Source: a bacterium
GTDB taxonomy: Bacteria > Armatimonadota > Fimbriimonadia > Fimbriimonadales > Fimbriimonadaceae
Direction of reading: 5' to 3'
Length of the DNA stretch: 64,000 nt
Assembly (NCBI GenBank): GCA_027483535.1
Contig: JAIXUN010000002.1
Coordinates: 1,054,001 to 1,118,000, forward strand
Shown here: one piece after another, positions 30,646 through 39,592 of the stretch
Layout: each line of letters starts with the position of its first letter
Position numbering within the stretch: the stretch's first letter is position 1
Position numbers and translations under genes: made by a program
The notes under the pieces: generated by a model
Told to the model about the DNA's origin: nothing
Databases searched by the model: none
Seen by the model: only the letters and a program-made list of their open reading frames with translations

Positions 30646-33441
30646 GTGTGCCCAATTGTCACTGAACGTACGACGGTGACCGTTGATCCACGCCCACCCT
30701 TTCGTCGCAAGATGTTCGGTGCCGATATCGAAATGCTGAATCAACTTCAGGGGATGTCTCCCTGGGGTTGGTTGAGCGTTTCTGAAGGTCTGGCTCATCC
30801 GTTCCTGTTTGCGATTCTCGCCGCCCTTCTGGTCTGCGTCTCCGGTTACGGCTATGGAGACGTTCCTTTCGGCGACGTTCCTGGACCTGAGGAACAACCC
30901 CCCGAAAACAATCCGGAAGAGATCGAGCACCGTTTGCAGGAAGCCCTAGAAAGCCTGGAGATCACCAACGAGGCGTACCGGGTTGCTTCCAAACGATTTG
31001 AAGAACTATTTAGAGGCATCCCGATTGCGGCATTCACCGTGGATTCAGAAGGGCTGGTTTTTGAATGGAACGCGGCCTGCGAAGAGCTAACCGGTGTTCA
31101 ATCGTTCATCACTTTCACGCAAGATATTCGCGACGTTCTGCACGGTGAAGGGGTGAATGAAGGGGTCGATAGGATTTTGGGAGAGGTGTTCAACGGAAGC
31201 CCGTTCAACAACATCCCCATGACCCTTCACCTGGATGATGGAACCGAGCGAGACGTTCTGCTTTCGGCTTTTCCGCTTCGATCCGCGGATGGAAAGATCA
31301 CGGGCGCGGTGGGCGCGATGGCGGACGTCACCAGCGAGCAACGCTCTAACGTTGTCAAACAACAACAGCACGATTCGCTTCGAACCATGATCGACCGCCT
31401 TCCGGTCGGTGCGGTTTTTGTTGAAGGCGACAAGGTCTGGATCAATCGACGCGGTCACGAAATGATCGGCGCGGAGCGAGACTCGGTTGCCACTTTCGAT
31501 GCTTGGTTAGAGCGAGTGGCGGGCAGCGACTATGCGACCGCCCAAGAACTCCTAAAGTCGATTCGAAAGAGTCGGTACTCGGTGCGACCAACTGTTCCGT
31601 TCCGGCAGGGCAAGGGTGGGGCCAGATACTTCCACCTTTCCGGGTTCGCCTTAGAAACGGGCGAAGCGTGGCTGTTTTACGATGTCACCGAGCAGTATCT
31701 GAGCCAAGGAAAATTCCGCGTCCTCTTCGATCAGGCGGTGGATGGCTTCTTGCTGATGAACGATCGGGGAACCGATCTTGAGATCAACGGAGCCGCCCTT
31801 CGGCACCTGAGTCTTTCCGAAGAGTGTCGCCCGCGACGGTCGACCGACCTGCTTCAGTCTCTGGACGAAGCGTCTCGAACCACGCTGGGCAAGTTCTTCC
31901 GTGCCGCACGTCGAAAAGATTCGCTGCGCCAAGAAGTGGAGATCTGCAATCTAGAAGGGGAGCGGCGAATCCTGGAATGTTGTTCGACAAGAGCGGAAAT
32001 CTTGGGCGAGCAAATGGTGTTCATCCAACTGGTGGAGGAGACCCAAAGAATCAGGGCCGAACGCGACATTATGCGCATGCGTGCCGACCTTTTGGATGCG
32101 CAAGAACTGGCCGGTGTTGGCAGTTTTGAAGGGAACGTTCACACGGGCGAATTCACATGGTCCCCTCAGCTCAAGCGCTTGTACGGATACTCGGCAACGT
32201 CTGAGATTCAGACCACGGCAACCTTCCGAGCGATCTTCAACCACTTCCACGTCGAGGATCGAAAACGGTTTGCTGAGGCGTTTCTGGGCGTGGTGAGAGA
32301 CGGCGTTCCGCGAACTTTGGAAGGTCGGGTGATTGCGGCGGATGGAACGGAGAAGTACGTTCGAGCAAGTGCGCGAAGGTTGATGGTCGATGGCCGAATT
32401 ATTGGAACGGTCCAAGACCTCACCGAGATCCACCGTCAGCATGAAGAGATCGTGCAGTCGGAAGCGTTGATGCGGGCGATCGTTAACTCGATGCAAGCCG
32501 GATTGACCCTGCTTTCTCCGGAAGCTGAGATCGTGTTCTACAACGACGCCGCTCTTCGGATGATCGGCATCGAAAAGCTGCCATCGGGCGATTACAAGAG
32601 CCCGGGCGTGGTGGAAGTGGTCAACGCGCTGAATGAACCGATCGACCACAGCGAGCGCCCCGGTATCCGTGCTCTGGACCAAGGTTTGGTAAGCGAGAAT
32701 GTCGAACTGGGTTACATCATGCGAGACGGATCTACTCGATGGCTCAATGTGAACGCGGCCCCGGTGGTCTCGCCAGAGGACAATGCCGTTCTCGGCGCAG
32801 TGAGCACGTTCGTGGACGTCTCCGAGCAGCGCGAGCAAAAGCGACTGTTGGAAGAGCAAGTGAGCGTGGCGAATCGCCTTGCTTCGATGCTCGAAAAGAA
32901 GAACAAGCAGTTGAGTCGCGCCAATCAGCGGTTGCACCAAATGGCAACCACCGATGGACTCACCGGACTTACCAACCACCGAGCGTTCCAAGAATTCTTG
33001 GAGAAGTACTACCATCAGGCGGTTCGGACCGGGGCTCCGCTCTCGGTCATGCTGATCGACGTGGATCACTTCAAAGCGTTCAACGATACGTTTGGACACC
33101 AAGAAGGCGACTACGTTCTGCGGCAGCTTGGTCGAATCTTCCAGCGAGCGGCTCGTAAGGGCGACATTGTTGCGCGCTACGGTGGCGAGGAGTTTTGCAT
33201 CATCTTGGTCAATGCCGATCCCAAAGCCTCGCAACAGGTGGCGGAGCGACTTCGTGAAAAGGTGGCTTCGACCTCTTGGCGCTTACGGAAAGTGACGGTT
33301 AGCATCGGGCTCTCCACGCTAGAGCCGAGCATGGCGAACCAGTCGGAACTGGTGGAAAGAGCGGATGCCGCTCTTTACGCCTCCAAGCGGTCGGGAAGAG
33401 ACCGGGTCACCCACTCACAAACGCTCTCTCGAGCCGCGTGA
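30646..33441 (+). CDS. Multi-PAS diguanylate cyclase with RxxD inhibitory site
   Basis: The 931-residue protein has a hydrophobic segment near residues 50-70, several PAS domains (starting about 120, 245, 355, 480 and 605) and a C-terminal GGDEF domain from about 765. The active motif is intact (ARYGGEEFCIIL) and RKGD five residues before it is the c-di-GMP binding I-site, so it should make cyclic di-GMP with product inhibition. The N-terminus may begin at ATG 30712 instead of GTG 30646. Sequences of PAS repeats suggest sensing of redox or small molecules. No cofactor can be told from sequence. It is a single gene. Confidence 0.88.
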   Translation: MCPIVTERTTVTVDPRPPFRRKMFGADIEMLNQLQGMSPWGWLSVSEGLAHPFLFAILAALLVCVSGYGYGDVPFGDVPGPEEQPPENNPEEIEHRLQEALESLEITNEAYRVASKRFEELFRGIPIAAFTVDSEGLVFEWNAACEELTGVQSFITFTQDIRDVLHGEGVNEGVDRILGEVFNGSPFNNIPMTLHLDDGTERDVLLSAFPLRSADGKITGAVGAMADVTSEQRSNVVKQQQHDSLRTMIDRLPVGAVFVEGDKVWINRRGHEMIGAERDSVATFDAWLERVAGSDYATAQELLKSIRKSRYSVRPTVPFRQGKGGARYFHLSGFALETGEAWLFYDVTEQYLSQGKFRVLFDQAVDGFLLMNDRGTDLEINGAALRHLSLSEECRPRRSTDLLQSLDEASRTTLGKFFRAARRKDSLRQEVEICNLEGERRILECCSTRAEILGEQMVFIQLVEETQRIRAERDIMRMRADLLDAQELAGVGSFEGNVHTGEFTWSPQLKRLYGYSATSEIQTTATFRAIFNHFHVEDRKRFAEAFLGVVRDGVPRTLEGRVIAADGTEKYVRASARRLMVDGRIIGTVQDLTEIHRQHEEIVQSEALMRAIVNSMQAGLTLLSPEAEIVFYNDAALRMIGIEKLPSGDYKSPGVVEVVNALNEPIDHSERPGIRALDQGLVSENVELGYIMRDGSTRWLNVNAAPVVSPEDNAVLGAVSTFVDVSEQREQKRLLEEQVSVANRLASMLEKKNKQLSRANQRLHQMATTDGLTGLTNHRAFQEFLEKYYHQAVRTGAPLSVMLIDVDHFKAFNDTFGHQEGDYVLRQLGRIFQRAARKGDIVARYGGEEFCIILVNADPKASQQVAERLREKVASTSWRLRKVTVSIGLSTLEPSMANQSELVERADAALYASKRSGRDRVTHSQTLSRAA

Positions 33442-34197
33442 TCACTGATTGACGCCGGAGGCAAGAAACCCTCCATCCACCACTAAGCTTGTTCCAGTGA
33501 TGAACGAGGCACCGTCTGAACACAAGAAAACGGCTGCCGGAACCAGTTCCGAGACCTCTCCAAATCGTTTCAACGGGGTTCGCGTCAGCAGCTCTTGGCC
33601 CCTTGCGGTTCCGTTCAGGAGCTCTCGGTTCAGGTCGGTTACGAATACTCCCGGAACAAGGGCATTGGTTCGTATTCCGAACTTCGCCCACTCGCTTCCA
33701 AGAGATTTTGTGAGGGCTAACACGGCCGATTTCGAAGCGCCGTATGCCGCTACTTCGTGAAAGGCGACAAAGCTAGATAGGGAAGCGATGTTCAGAATTC
33801 GCCCGCTCCCGGAGGCTTTCAGCGGCTCGTAAAACTCTCGGCATGCCCGGAGCATTCCGTTCACGTTCGTATCGAAGAGGGTCGCCCAATCGTCGTCGCT
33901 CACTTCTGCGGTGGGCTTCCGAAAGGTGACTCCCGCCGCATTGACGAGGATATCAATTCGTCCATATTCGGCCAGAACCGCATCTCTAAGAGCTTGAATC
34001 GACTCGGTGGAGGAGACATCGGTGCTCACGCCGATTGTTCCTAGCGACTCGGTGACCTCTGGAATCACTCGCCTTCCAGTTGCGACAACGGTCGCGCCGG
34101 AAGCATGGAGCCCGAGGGCAATCGCTTTGCCGATTCCGGAAGTGCCACCGATGACTACGGCTACTTTTGAAGAGAGATCGATTGTCATGAAATCCAT
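33442..34197 (-). CDS. SDR-family oxidoreductase, probable fructuronate/mannonate reductase
   Basis: The 251-residue protein is a classical short-chain dehydrogenase: the NAD(P)-binding GGTSGIG at residues about 17-23, NAAG near 87, a catalytic Ser in NIASLSS, and the YGASK Tyr-Lys pair. The C-terminus has the usual GTSLVVDGGF. It overlaps the uronate isomerase-like gene by 13 bases and lies in the hexuronate locus. It could reduce fructuronate to mannonate, replacing the usual UxuB, or act as a KduD-like enzyme. The former fits the flanking genes best, but this is by context only. Confidence 0.75.
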   Translation of the reverse strand: MDFMTIDLSSKVAVVIGGTSGIGKAIALGLHASGATVVATGRRVIPEVTESLGTIGVSTDVSSTESIQALRDAVLAEYGRIDILVNAAGVTFRKPTAEVSDDDWATLFDTNVNGMLRACREFYEPLKASGSGRILNIASLSSFVAFHEVAAYGASKSAVLALTKSLGSEWAKFGIRTNALVPGVFVTDLNRELLNGTARGQELLTRTPLKRFGEVSELVPAAVFLCSDGASFITGTSLVVDGGFLASGVNQ

Positions 34198-35312
34198 CCT
34201 TGAGCGATTCCGCCCATTAGTGCGTTTGCGGTTTGTTGAATCTTATCTGGGGAGGGAGCAACAGGCATATCGCTGAACCGCTTGGCAAGAGCGTTGGAGA
34301 TGGACCCTCGCGAGTGCGTCCATTTGTAGATGAGCTGCTCCAGCACCCGAGCATCGGAATGCTGAGGAACAAAGGTCGGTCCAAGCATTTCCAGCCTCAT
34401 CAGGGTTTGCTCCTCCACGAGCGAAGGGTTGTTCATGAACCACCAGCAGCCAAAGGGAAGCAGGTTCGGGAACTTCCTGGCGGCTACGCAGAGTCCATGA
34501 GCGTTTTCGCGGGCAAGGGTTGTCACCAAAAACCGGATATCTGGGTTCTTGCGGACAAGGTCTTCCAATCGGGATAGGTCGGCGGTGATGACGCCATCGC
34601 CTGCAGGTCCGAGCCTTGGGTTGATCGCTCGCCGGACCCCGAGCATGATCGCAAAGGGAAGATTGTTCTTTCGACAAATCGCAAAGAATGGTTCGGGAAG
34701 AGAACCAATTTCAGTCAGCGAGATCGCGACGTATCGCGGCTTCATGCGATCCACCCATTTCTGAAGCGTTGCCTCGTCGGCGTCGACCATTCTGTCCACT
34801 CGGAGTGCGGTGAGGAATCGAGGGTCCGGTTCGATTCCGGCGTCCCAGAGCGCCCTTTCGGCCGGATCGGTGGGATCGTTGGTCATCACCAGTGCCTGCA
34901 CACCTGCCAGTTCGAGCACTCGGTCTAGGTGGGATCGCGGGTCTTGGTCGGCGAAGAACTCTCTCGCCTGCTTGAGATTAGTTGATTCGGTTTCCAAACC
35001 AAATGCTTGCAGGACGGTGAGGACCCCGGCAGTGGCTTCACTCAGCGGCGCCCGGTCGACAAACAGCGTTTTCCAAACAAAATCGGCTTGCTCGGACTTG
35101 GTGGAGGCGAAAAACTGTTCGGGAGAGAGGGTGGGATCGGCGCGTAGTGATTCGGCGATGAGATAGTGGTAAGTGAGGAGCTCATCAATCCCCCACAGGT
35201 TCATCTTGCCGAACTCAGGTGCGAACAAATGGGTGTGGAGGTCGGTGATCGGCGCTTCACCAATGGCCCGGTCGACTTCCGCTCTCATGTCGAACTGATC
35301 AGGCGAGATCAT
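34185..35312 (-). CDS. Uronate isomerase-like metal-dependent hydrolase-fold protein
   Basis: The 375-residue protein has an amidohydrolase-type TDLHTHLF (HxH metal site, residues about 24-31), and DLHTH is also the start of glucuronate isomerase UxaC. Other landmarks are GDGVITADLSRLEDLVRK, LVTTLARENAHGLCVAARKFPNLLPFGCWWFMNNPS and the C-terminal HSRGSISNALAKRF. It is about 90 residues shorter than UxaC. Given its position in a locus of KDG-pathway genes, it most likely interconverts glucuronate/fructuronate. The shorter length leaves another sugar acid as possible substrate. Confidence 0.72.
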   Translation of the reverse strand: MISPDQFDMRAEVDRAIGEAPITDLHTHLFAPEFGKMNLWGIDELLTYHYLIAESLRADPTLSPEQFFASTKSEQADFVWKTLFVDRAPLSEATAGVLTVLQAFGLETESTNLKQAREFFADQDPRSHLDRVLELAGVQALVMTNDPTDPAERALWDAGIEPDPRFLTALRVDRMVDADEATLQKWVDRMKPRYVAISLTEIGSLPEPFFAICRKNNLPFAIMLGVRRAINPRLGPAGDGVITADLSRLEDLVRKNPDIRFLVTTLARENAHGLCVAARKFPNLLPFGCWWFMNNPSLVEEQTLMRLEMLGPTFVPQHSDARVLEQLIYKWTHSRGSISNALAKRFSDMPVAPSPDKIQQTANALMGGIAQGWIS

Positions 35313-35456
35313 GTGTTCAATATGCCAGAGATCGGTGGAACAAACGATGTATCAACAGAGCCTGTGAGCAATTTTGTTGGCGTTTCCATGAAGATTGGAC
35401 GCTAAATCGGGGTTTCCGAGGCGCGAGAAGTGAAGGAAAAGGTGTAACGTTCAACC
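35313..35456. promoter_or_regulatory. Divergent promoter region of the hexuronate locus
   Basis: This 144-base gap separates the start of the isomerase-like gene (35312, minus) from the KDPG aldolase gene (35457, plus). It should carry both promoters of the locus. AGTGAAGGAAAAGGTG at 35428-35443 gives a purine-rich ribosome binding stretch before the aldolase. I find no clear operator palindrome. Confidence 0.5.
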
Positions 35457-36059
35457 ATGAAAGGCGTGGTCGCCATCATTCGTTCGGCAGAACCAATTGA
35501 TATTCTTCAAACGGGTTTGGCGTTGGTAGAGGGTGGCATTCGTTATGTCGAAGTGACCCTGAACACGCCGAACGCTCTCGATGGCATTGAGGCGCTGCGA
35601 GAATCGCTGGGCGAGAGAGCGCAGGTCGGCGCGGGAACGATTCTTCGACCCGCCGACGTGCTTCGCGCGATCAGCGCGGGTTCGCAGTTCATTGTCACCC
35701 CCACGCTTCAGCCCGATTCGGTAGAGGTGTGTCGCAAAGAAGGTGTTCCGGTCCTGTGCGGAGCCATGACCCCCACCGAGATTCAGCACGCCCACAACAC
35801 CGGCGCCGACTATGTGAAACTCTTCCCGGCGGGCACTCTGGGGCTGGACTACATCAAAAACGTGCTTGGTCCGCTGCCGATGGTGAAGATCGTCCCCACG
35901 GGCGGAGTCACGCTTGAGAACATGACTCAGTTCCTCAAGCTATGCCCGGCGGTTGGAGTGGGTAGCAACTTGGTGGACCTCAAACTGGTGCATCATGCCG
36001 ATTGGAACGGGCTCTCCAGTCTTGCCAAACAGTACGTGACAAGGGCAGCAGAAGGTTAG
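35457..36059 (+). CDS. eda: 2-dehydro-3-deoxyphosphogluconate (KDPG) aldolase
   Basis: The 200-residue protein fits the class I KDPG aldolase family in length. Catalytic landmarks are visible: the Glu in RYVEVTLNTP (about residue 33), the proton-relay region VGAGTI, the Schiff-base Lys in DYVKLFPAG (about residue 121), and the phosphate-binding PTGG motif (VKIVPTGGVTLENM). It splits KDPG into pyruvate and glyceraldehyde-3-phosphate, the last step of hexuronate breakdown. The next gene (36068) is KDG kinase, which makes its substrate, so the assignment is secure. Confidence 0.92.
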   Translation: MKGVVAIIRSAEPIDILQTGLALVEGGIRYVEVTLNTPNALDGIEALRESLGERAQVGAGTILRPADVLRAISAGSQFIVTPTLQPDSVEVCRKEGVPVLCGAMTPTEIQHAHNTGADYVKLFPAGTLGLDYIKNVLGPLPMVKIVPTGGVTLENMTQFLKLCPAVGVGSNLVDLKLVHHADWNGLSSLAKQYVTRAAEG

Positions 36060-36067
36060 GACACCGA

Positions 36068-37012
36068 ATGATTGTTCTTCTTGGTGAGGCGCTGGTCAAC
36101 TTGAGCGAGAGTCGGGGCAGGCCGCTCGCAAAGGGTGGGCAACTCGACCTTTCCTTTGCTGGGGCGGAAGTGAACGTCGCCATCGGCCTTTCTCGCTTAG
36201 AGCACCCAGCCCGATGGGTGAGCGCCTTAGGCGATGATTCGTTGGGCGAGATGGTTCGGAAGGGGCTCAAGGCGGAAGGGATCGACACCCAGTTTGTTCG
36301 GCAATCGAAAGGGTCTACCGCACTGATGGTCAAGGCTCCACGGCCGGGTCTCGAACCAGAAGTGATCTACTATCGGAGCCAATCGGTGATGGCTCATTCC
36401 GATCTATCGGAGTTGGCCGAAGAAGCTTTGCAGGGCGCAAGCGTTTTGTATCTCACCGGGATCACTCCCGCCCTTAGCTCCTCCTGCCGTAAGGGCTTTT
36501 TGCATTGGATGGACCTTGCCGAAAAGCAGGGAATACCTATCTGGTTCGATCCGAACCATCGCCGAAAGTTGTGGTCCGATTCGGAGGCGCGGGAGCTGCT
36601 TGTGCCCCTCTTGCCGCGATTTACGGGGGTTCTGGCAGGGAAAGACGAGGCGGAGATGCTGTTGAACACGTCTGGGTCGGCTACGGAACTCGCCGCGCTC
36701 CTTCATCAAACGGGCGTTCAACACGCGATAGTGAAGGACGGCGAGAATGGAAGCTGCTATCACGGCAGTCTAGGAACAGCCTCCGAGCCGGCTTTTGACG
36801 TGCGGCAGATTGTTGACCCGGTAGGAGCAGGGGACGCCTTCGGCGCTGGGGTGATCTCGGGTGTTCTGGAAACCCTTCCTTGGGAGGAATGCCTAAGGCG
36901 AGGCAACGCTTTAGGTGCGATCGCTTGTCAGTGTGCGGGTGACTGGGAAGGCGCGCCGGATCGAAAGACCTTGGAATTGTTTATGAACCGAACGACTGGA
37001 GCGGGAAGATAG
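36068..37012 (+). CDS. kdgK: 2-keto-3-deoxygluconate kinase (PfkB family)
   Basis: From ATG 36068 the product has 314 residues with the PfkB layout: GEALVNL and AGAEVNVAIGLSRL (substrate site), ALGDDSLGEMV, PNHRRKLWS, and the C-terminal DPVGAGDAFGAGVISG holding the catalytic Asp and anion hole. It starts 9 bases after the aldolase gene and precedes the mannonate dehydratase gene by 2 bases. It is likely to phosphorylate KDG to KDPG. The substrate is inferred from the neighbours, since PfkB kinases are hard to tell apart. Confidence 0.88.
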   Translation: MIVLLGEALVNLSESRGRPLAKGGQLDLSFAGAEVNVAIGLSRLEHPARWVSALGDDSLGEMVRKGLKAEGIDTQFVRQSKGSTALMVKAPRPGLEPEVIYYRSQSVMAHSDLSELAEEALQGASVLYLTGITPALSSSCRKGFLHWMDLAEKQGIPIWFDPNHRRKLWSDSEARELLVPLLPRFTGVLAGKDEAEMLLNTSGSATELAALLHQTGVQHAIVKDGENGSCYHGSLGTASEPAFDVRQIVDPVGAGDAFGAGVISGVLETLPWEECLRRGNALGAIACQCAGDWEGAPDRKTLELFMNRTTGAGR

Positions 37013-37014
37013 CC

Positions 37015-38199
37015 ATGCCATTTCTTGAACAAACCATGCGATGGTTCGGACCTCGAGACGTGGTTACCCTGCGTGCCATTCGTCAGGCGGGGGCGACTGG
37101 AATCGTATCTGCGCTTCACCATCTCTCTCCTGGCGATGTGTGGTCGATCGAGGAGATCCGCACCCACAAGGCATTGATCGAGGAAGCCGGAATGCGGTGG
37201 TCGGTCGTGGAAAGCGTGCCCGTTCATGAGTCGATCAAGCAGCGAACAGGCGACTTCCAGAAGCACATCGAGGCATACAAGCAAAGCCTTCGGAACCTCG
37301 GCGCGAGCGGAGTGCCCGTTGTTTGCTACAACTTCATGGCGGTCACGGATTGGACTCGAACCAATCTTCGCATGCAAATGCCGACGGGTGCTTTGGCTTT
37401 GAGGTTCGATGCCGTCGATGCCGCCGCGTTTGATCTGTTCGTTTTGAAGCGGTCCGGCGCAGTCGAGCAGTATGCACCCGAGGTTGTGACCAGAGCCGAA
37501 GAGCGGTGGTCTCAGCTTTCAGATTCGGCGCGAGAGGAACTCACAAAGACCATTCTTCTTGGGCTGCCGGGCACGGTGAAAGACCTTACTCCGGAAGAAT
37601 TTGTCGAGCGTTTGGCTGAATACGATTCGATTGATTCGGAAAGATTGCGCCAGAACGTGATCGCATTCTTACAAGAAGTGGTGCCTGTGGCTGAGGAAGC
37701 AGGTGTTGTGATGGCTCTGCACCCCGATGATCCGCCTTTCCCGGTGTTCGGTCTGCCAAGAATTGCGGGAACGGAAGCCGATCTCGATCGGCTCTTTGAA
37801 GCGGTTCCTTCAGTGGCGAACGGGTTGACGCTTTGCACCGGATCGCTCGGGGCACACCCCGGAAACAGCCTTCCGAAACTCGTGGGCAAGTATGCCGATA
37901 GGATTCACTTCTTCCACTTGCGCAGCGTGACTCGAGAACCGGACGGGAGCTTCTTCGAAGACGACCACCTTGCGGGTAGTTCCAGCATGGTCGAGGTGAT
38001 GCGTCAGGCGATCAACGTGTGCGAATCACGGAATGTTGCCATCCCCATGCGGCCCGATCATGGGCATGCGATGGACGGTGATTCAAACGCAAACCAGGCT
38101 TATCCAGGCTATTCGTACGTGGGTAGGTTGCGCGGCCTTGCCGAGCTTCGCGGGTTGGAACTTGGGCTTCGAGCTTCGCTCTCCTCAGCCGATCTCTAA
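37015..38199 (+). CDS. uxuA: Mannonate dehydratase
   Basis: The 394-residue enzyme has the UxuA hallmarks MRWFGPRDVVTLRAIRQAGATGIVSALHH, MRWSVVESVPVHESIK, VCYNFMAVTDWTRT, VVMALHPDDPPFPVFGLPRI, LTLCTGSLGAHPGN and MRPDHGHAMDGD. The His, Asp and Cys in these blocks bind the divalent metal. It removes water from D-mannonate to give 2-keto-3-deoxygluconate, the substrate of the kinase encoded just before. The stop overlaps the convergent gene at 38185 by 15 bases. Confidence 0.95.
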   Translation: MPFLEQTMRWFGPRDVVTLRAIRQAGATGIVSALHHLSPGDVWSIEEIRTHKALIEEAGMRWSVVESVPVHESIKQRTGDFQKHIEAYKQSLRNLGASGVPVVCYNFMAVTDWTRTNLRMQMPTGALALRFDAVDAAAFDLFVLKRSGAVEQYAPEVVTRAEERWSQLSDSAREELTKTILLGLPGTVKDLTPEEFVERLAEYDSIDSERLRQNVIAFLQEVVPVAEEAGVVMALHPDDPPFPVFGLPRIAGTEADLDRLFEAVPSVANGLTLCTGSLGAHPGNSLPKLVGKYADRIHFFHLRSVTREPDGSFFEDDHLAGSSSMVEVMRQAINVCESRNVAIPMRPDHGHAMDGDSNANQAYPGYSYVGRLRGLAELRGLELGLRASLSSADL

Positions 38200-38694
38200 G
38201 TCCACGCCACACCGCGCGGCGAGCTCTTCCAGCAACAGGTAGTACGGCACTTCCATGCCGTTTCGAGTCCAGCCGACGGGGACCTTCAACGGTCCGGCGC
38301 TGAGATAAGCGTAAGGCTTGATGGAGATGGTGTGCCCCGAGAAGTGGACCGTGGCCTTGTCTTTGACCACAACGATCTTCTTTACGTCTGCATACTTGAC
38401 GGACTTGATGCTGGAGCCTGAGACCACGTCCATCTGCTCTTCAAGGAGCACATACTCGCCCGCTTTGGCGCGAAGGTGAGCAATTTCGGCGTAGGCGCTC
38501 TTTCCAAAATCGAAGATCGCGGAGGCGACGTTTGCTACCGACTGTTTGATTCCGCCCTCGTGGTCTCCGCCCTGAACGGCAGATTTTCCCTTTTGGGTGG
38601 CCTCTCGCCTCATACGGTCGGCCTCGGTCTCTAACCAGCGAATGGCTTCACCCGGTTGGTAGCGCACTACTTCCATCAATGGAAGGATACGCAA
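38185..38694 (-). CDS. Unrecognised protein with helical and PH-like halves
   Basis: The likely start is ATG 38676 (MEVVRYQPGEAIRWLE), 18 bases inside the longest frame. The protein has a helical N-terminal half (about 70 residues) and a beta-rich C-terminal half (SIKSVKYADVKKIVVVKDKATVHFSG), suggestive of a PH- or SHOCT-linked sheet as in bacterial membrane-associated domains. No membrane segment is seen. Its 3' end overlaps uxuA convergently. Function unknown. Confidence 0.55.
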   Translation of the reverse strand: MRILPLMEVVRYQPGEAIRWLETEADRMRREATQKGKSAVQGGDHEGGIKQSVANVASAIFDFGKSAYAEIAHLRAKAGEYVLLEEQMDVVSGSSIKSVKYADVKKIVVVKDKATVHFSGHTISIKPYAYLSAGPLKVPVGWTRNGMEVPYYLLLEELAARCGVDLEIG

Positions 38695-38879
38695 CTCGGT
38701 TAAATCGGCTTCATTAGTGGGGCATTTGGCTAGGAAAAACTAAGAAACGGGTTCGTTCTCTCCGAAAATCAAGCTGTCCGCCGAAAAATTCGGCACTTCT
38801 GGGGAGAGGAGCCAGGCTGGGGAAGTCGCCCATCGACAACTCCGCGGCGGACAACTAAGGGAAGGGTTCGATAAGAAGC

Positions 38880-39515
38880 ATGGTACAAGCGGTGATTTTT
38901 GATGCCGACGGCGTTCTGGTGAATGCGTCGGAACTGCACTTTCACGCGCTGAATCGCGCACTGGCGACCAAAGGCTGGTGTATCAGTCGGAGAGACCACG
39001 AGAACGAATACAACGGTCTTCCCACGCGCCAAAAGCTGTTGCGGCTGACCGCCGAGAAGGGATTCCCTCTGGAGTGGCACGACCACGTTCTCGACGTCAA
39101 GCAGGCAATCACCAAGGAAGTGATTCGAGATTTTCTCCGACCGGATGAAACCAAGCTAGCCCTCCTGGATCTTCTCAAACAGGACGGATTGTTCCTTGGC
39201 GTAGCTTCGAACATGGCCGCCGAGCCCTTGCACTCTTTGCTCAAAGTGGTAGGCGTGCATGAGTATCTGGACGCAGTGATTGGCCAGGAGCAAGTGACTC
39301 ATGCCAAGCCCCACTGCGAGCCCTATCTATCGTGTGCAACCGCCATGGGCGTCAACATTGCCAGTTGCGTGATCGTTGTTGATAATCCGATCTCGTTACA
39401 GGCCGCTCGCGATGCCGATCCTCTGGATATCGTGACGATCGAGAGTCACGAAGACGTCGACGTCACCCTCTATCCAATGATCACTCGATTCCTTCCGATG
39501 AACCGGGTTGCCTAG
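38880..39515 (+). CDS. HAD-superfamily hydrolase, beta-phosphoglucomutase-like
   Basis: The 211-residue protein shows all HAD motifs: FDADGVLVNA (nucleophile Asp and acid/base Asp, about residues 8-12), SNMAAEP, KPHCEPYL with the motif III lysine, and VIVVDNPISLQAARDA (motif IV). The cap domain lies between residues 15 and 80. It is a sugar-phosphate phosphatase or mutase of the CbbY/PGM type. The substrate is open. It is followed by a strong terminator at 39537-39568. Confidence 0.85.
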   Translation: MVQAVIFDADGVLVNASELHFHALNRALATKGWCISRRDHENEYNGLPTRQKLLRLTAEKGFPLEWHDHVLDVKQAITKEVIRDFLRPDETKLALLDLLKQDGLFLGVASNMAAEPLHSLLKVVGVHEYLDAVIGQEQVTHAKPHCEPYLSCATAMGVNIASCVIVVDNPISLQAARDADPLDIVTIESHEDVDVTLYPMITRFLPMNRVA

Positions 39516-39536
39516 AGCAGGCGTTCGACATAAATG

Positions 39537-39568
39537 AAAAGACCCTTGGCAAATGCCAAGGGTCTTTT
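39537..39568. terminator. Bidirectional terminator between HAD and gyrA genes
   Basis: AAAAGACCCTTGGC (39537-39550) and GCCAAGGGTCTTTT (39555-39568) form a perfect 14-bp stem with an AAAT loop. It stands between converging genes and has A-run and T-run on the two sides, so it works in both directions. Confidence 0.9.
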
Positions 39569-39592
39569 CTGCTTCTTAGAGCAGGGAAGGTC

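Noticed and set aside
31951-33234. A 427-residue minus-strand ORF antisense to the PAS-GGDEF gene
   Set aside because: Same reason: shadow frame of an intact GGDEF gene, no recognisable motif.
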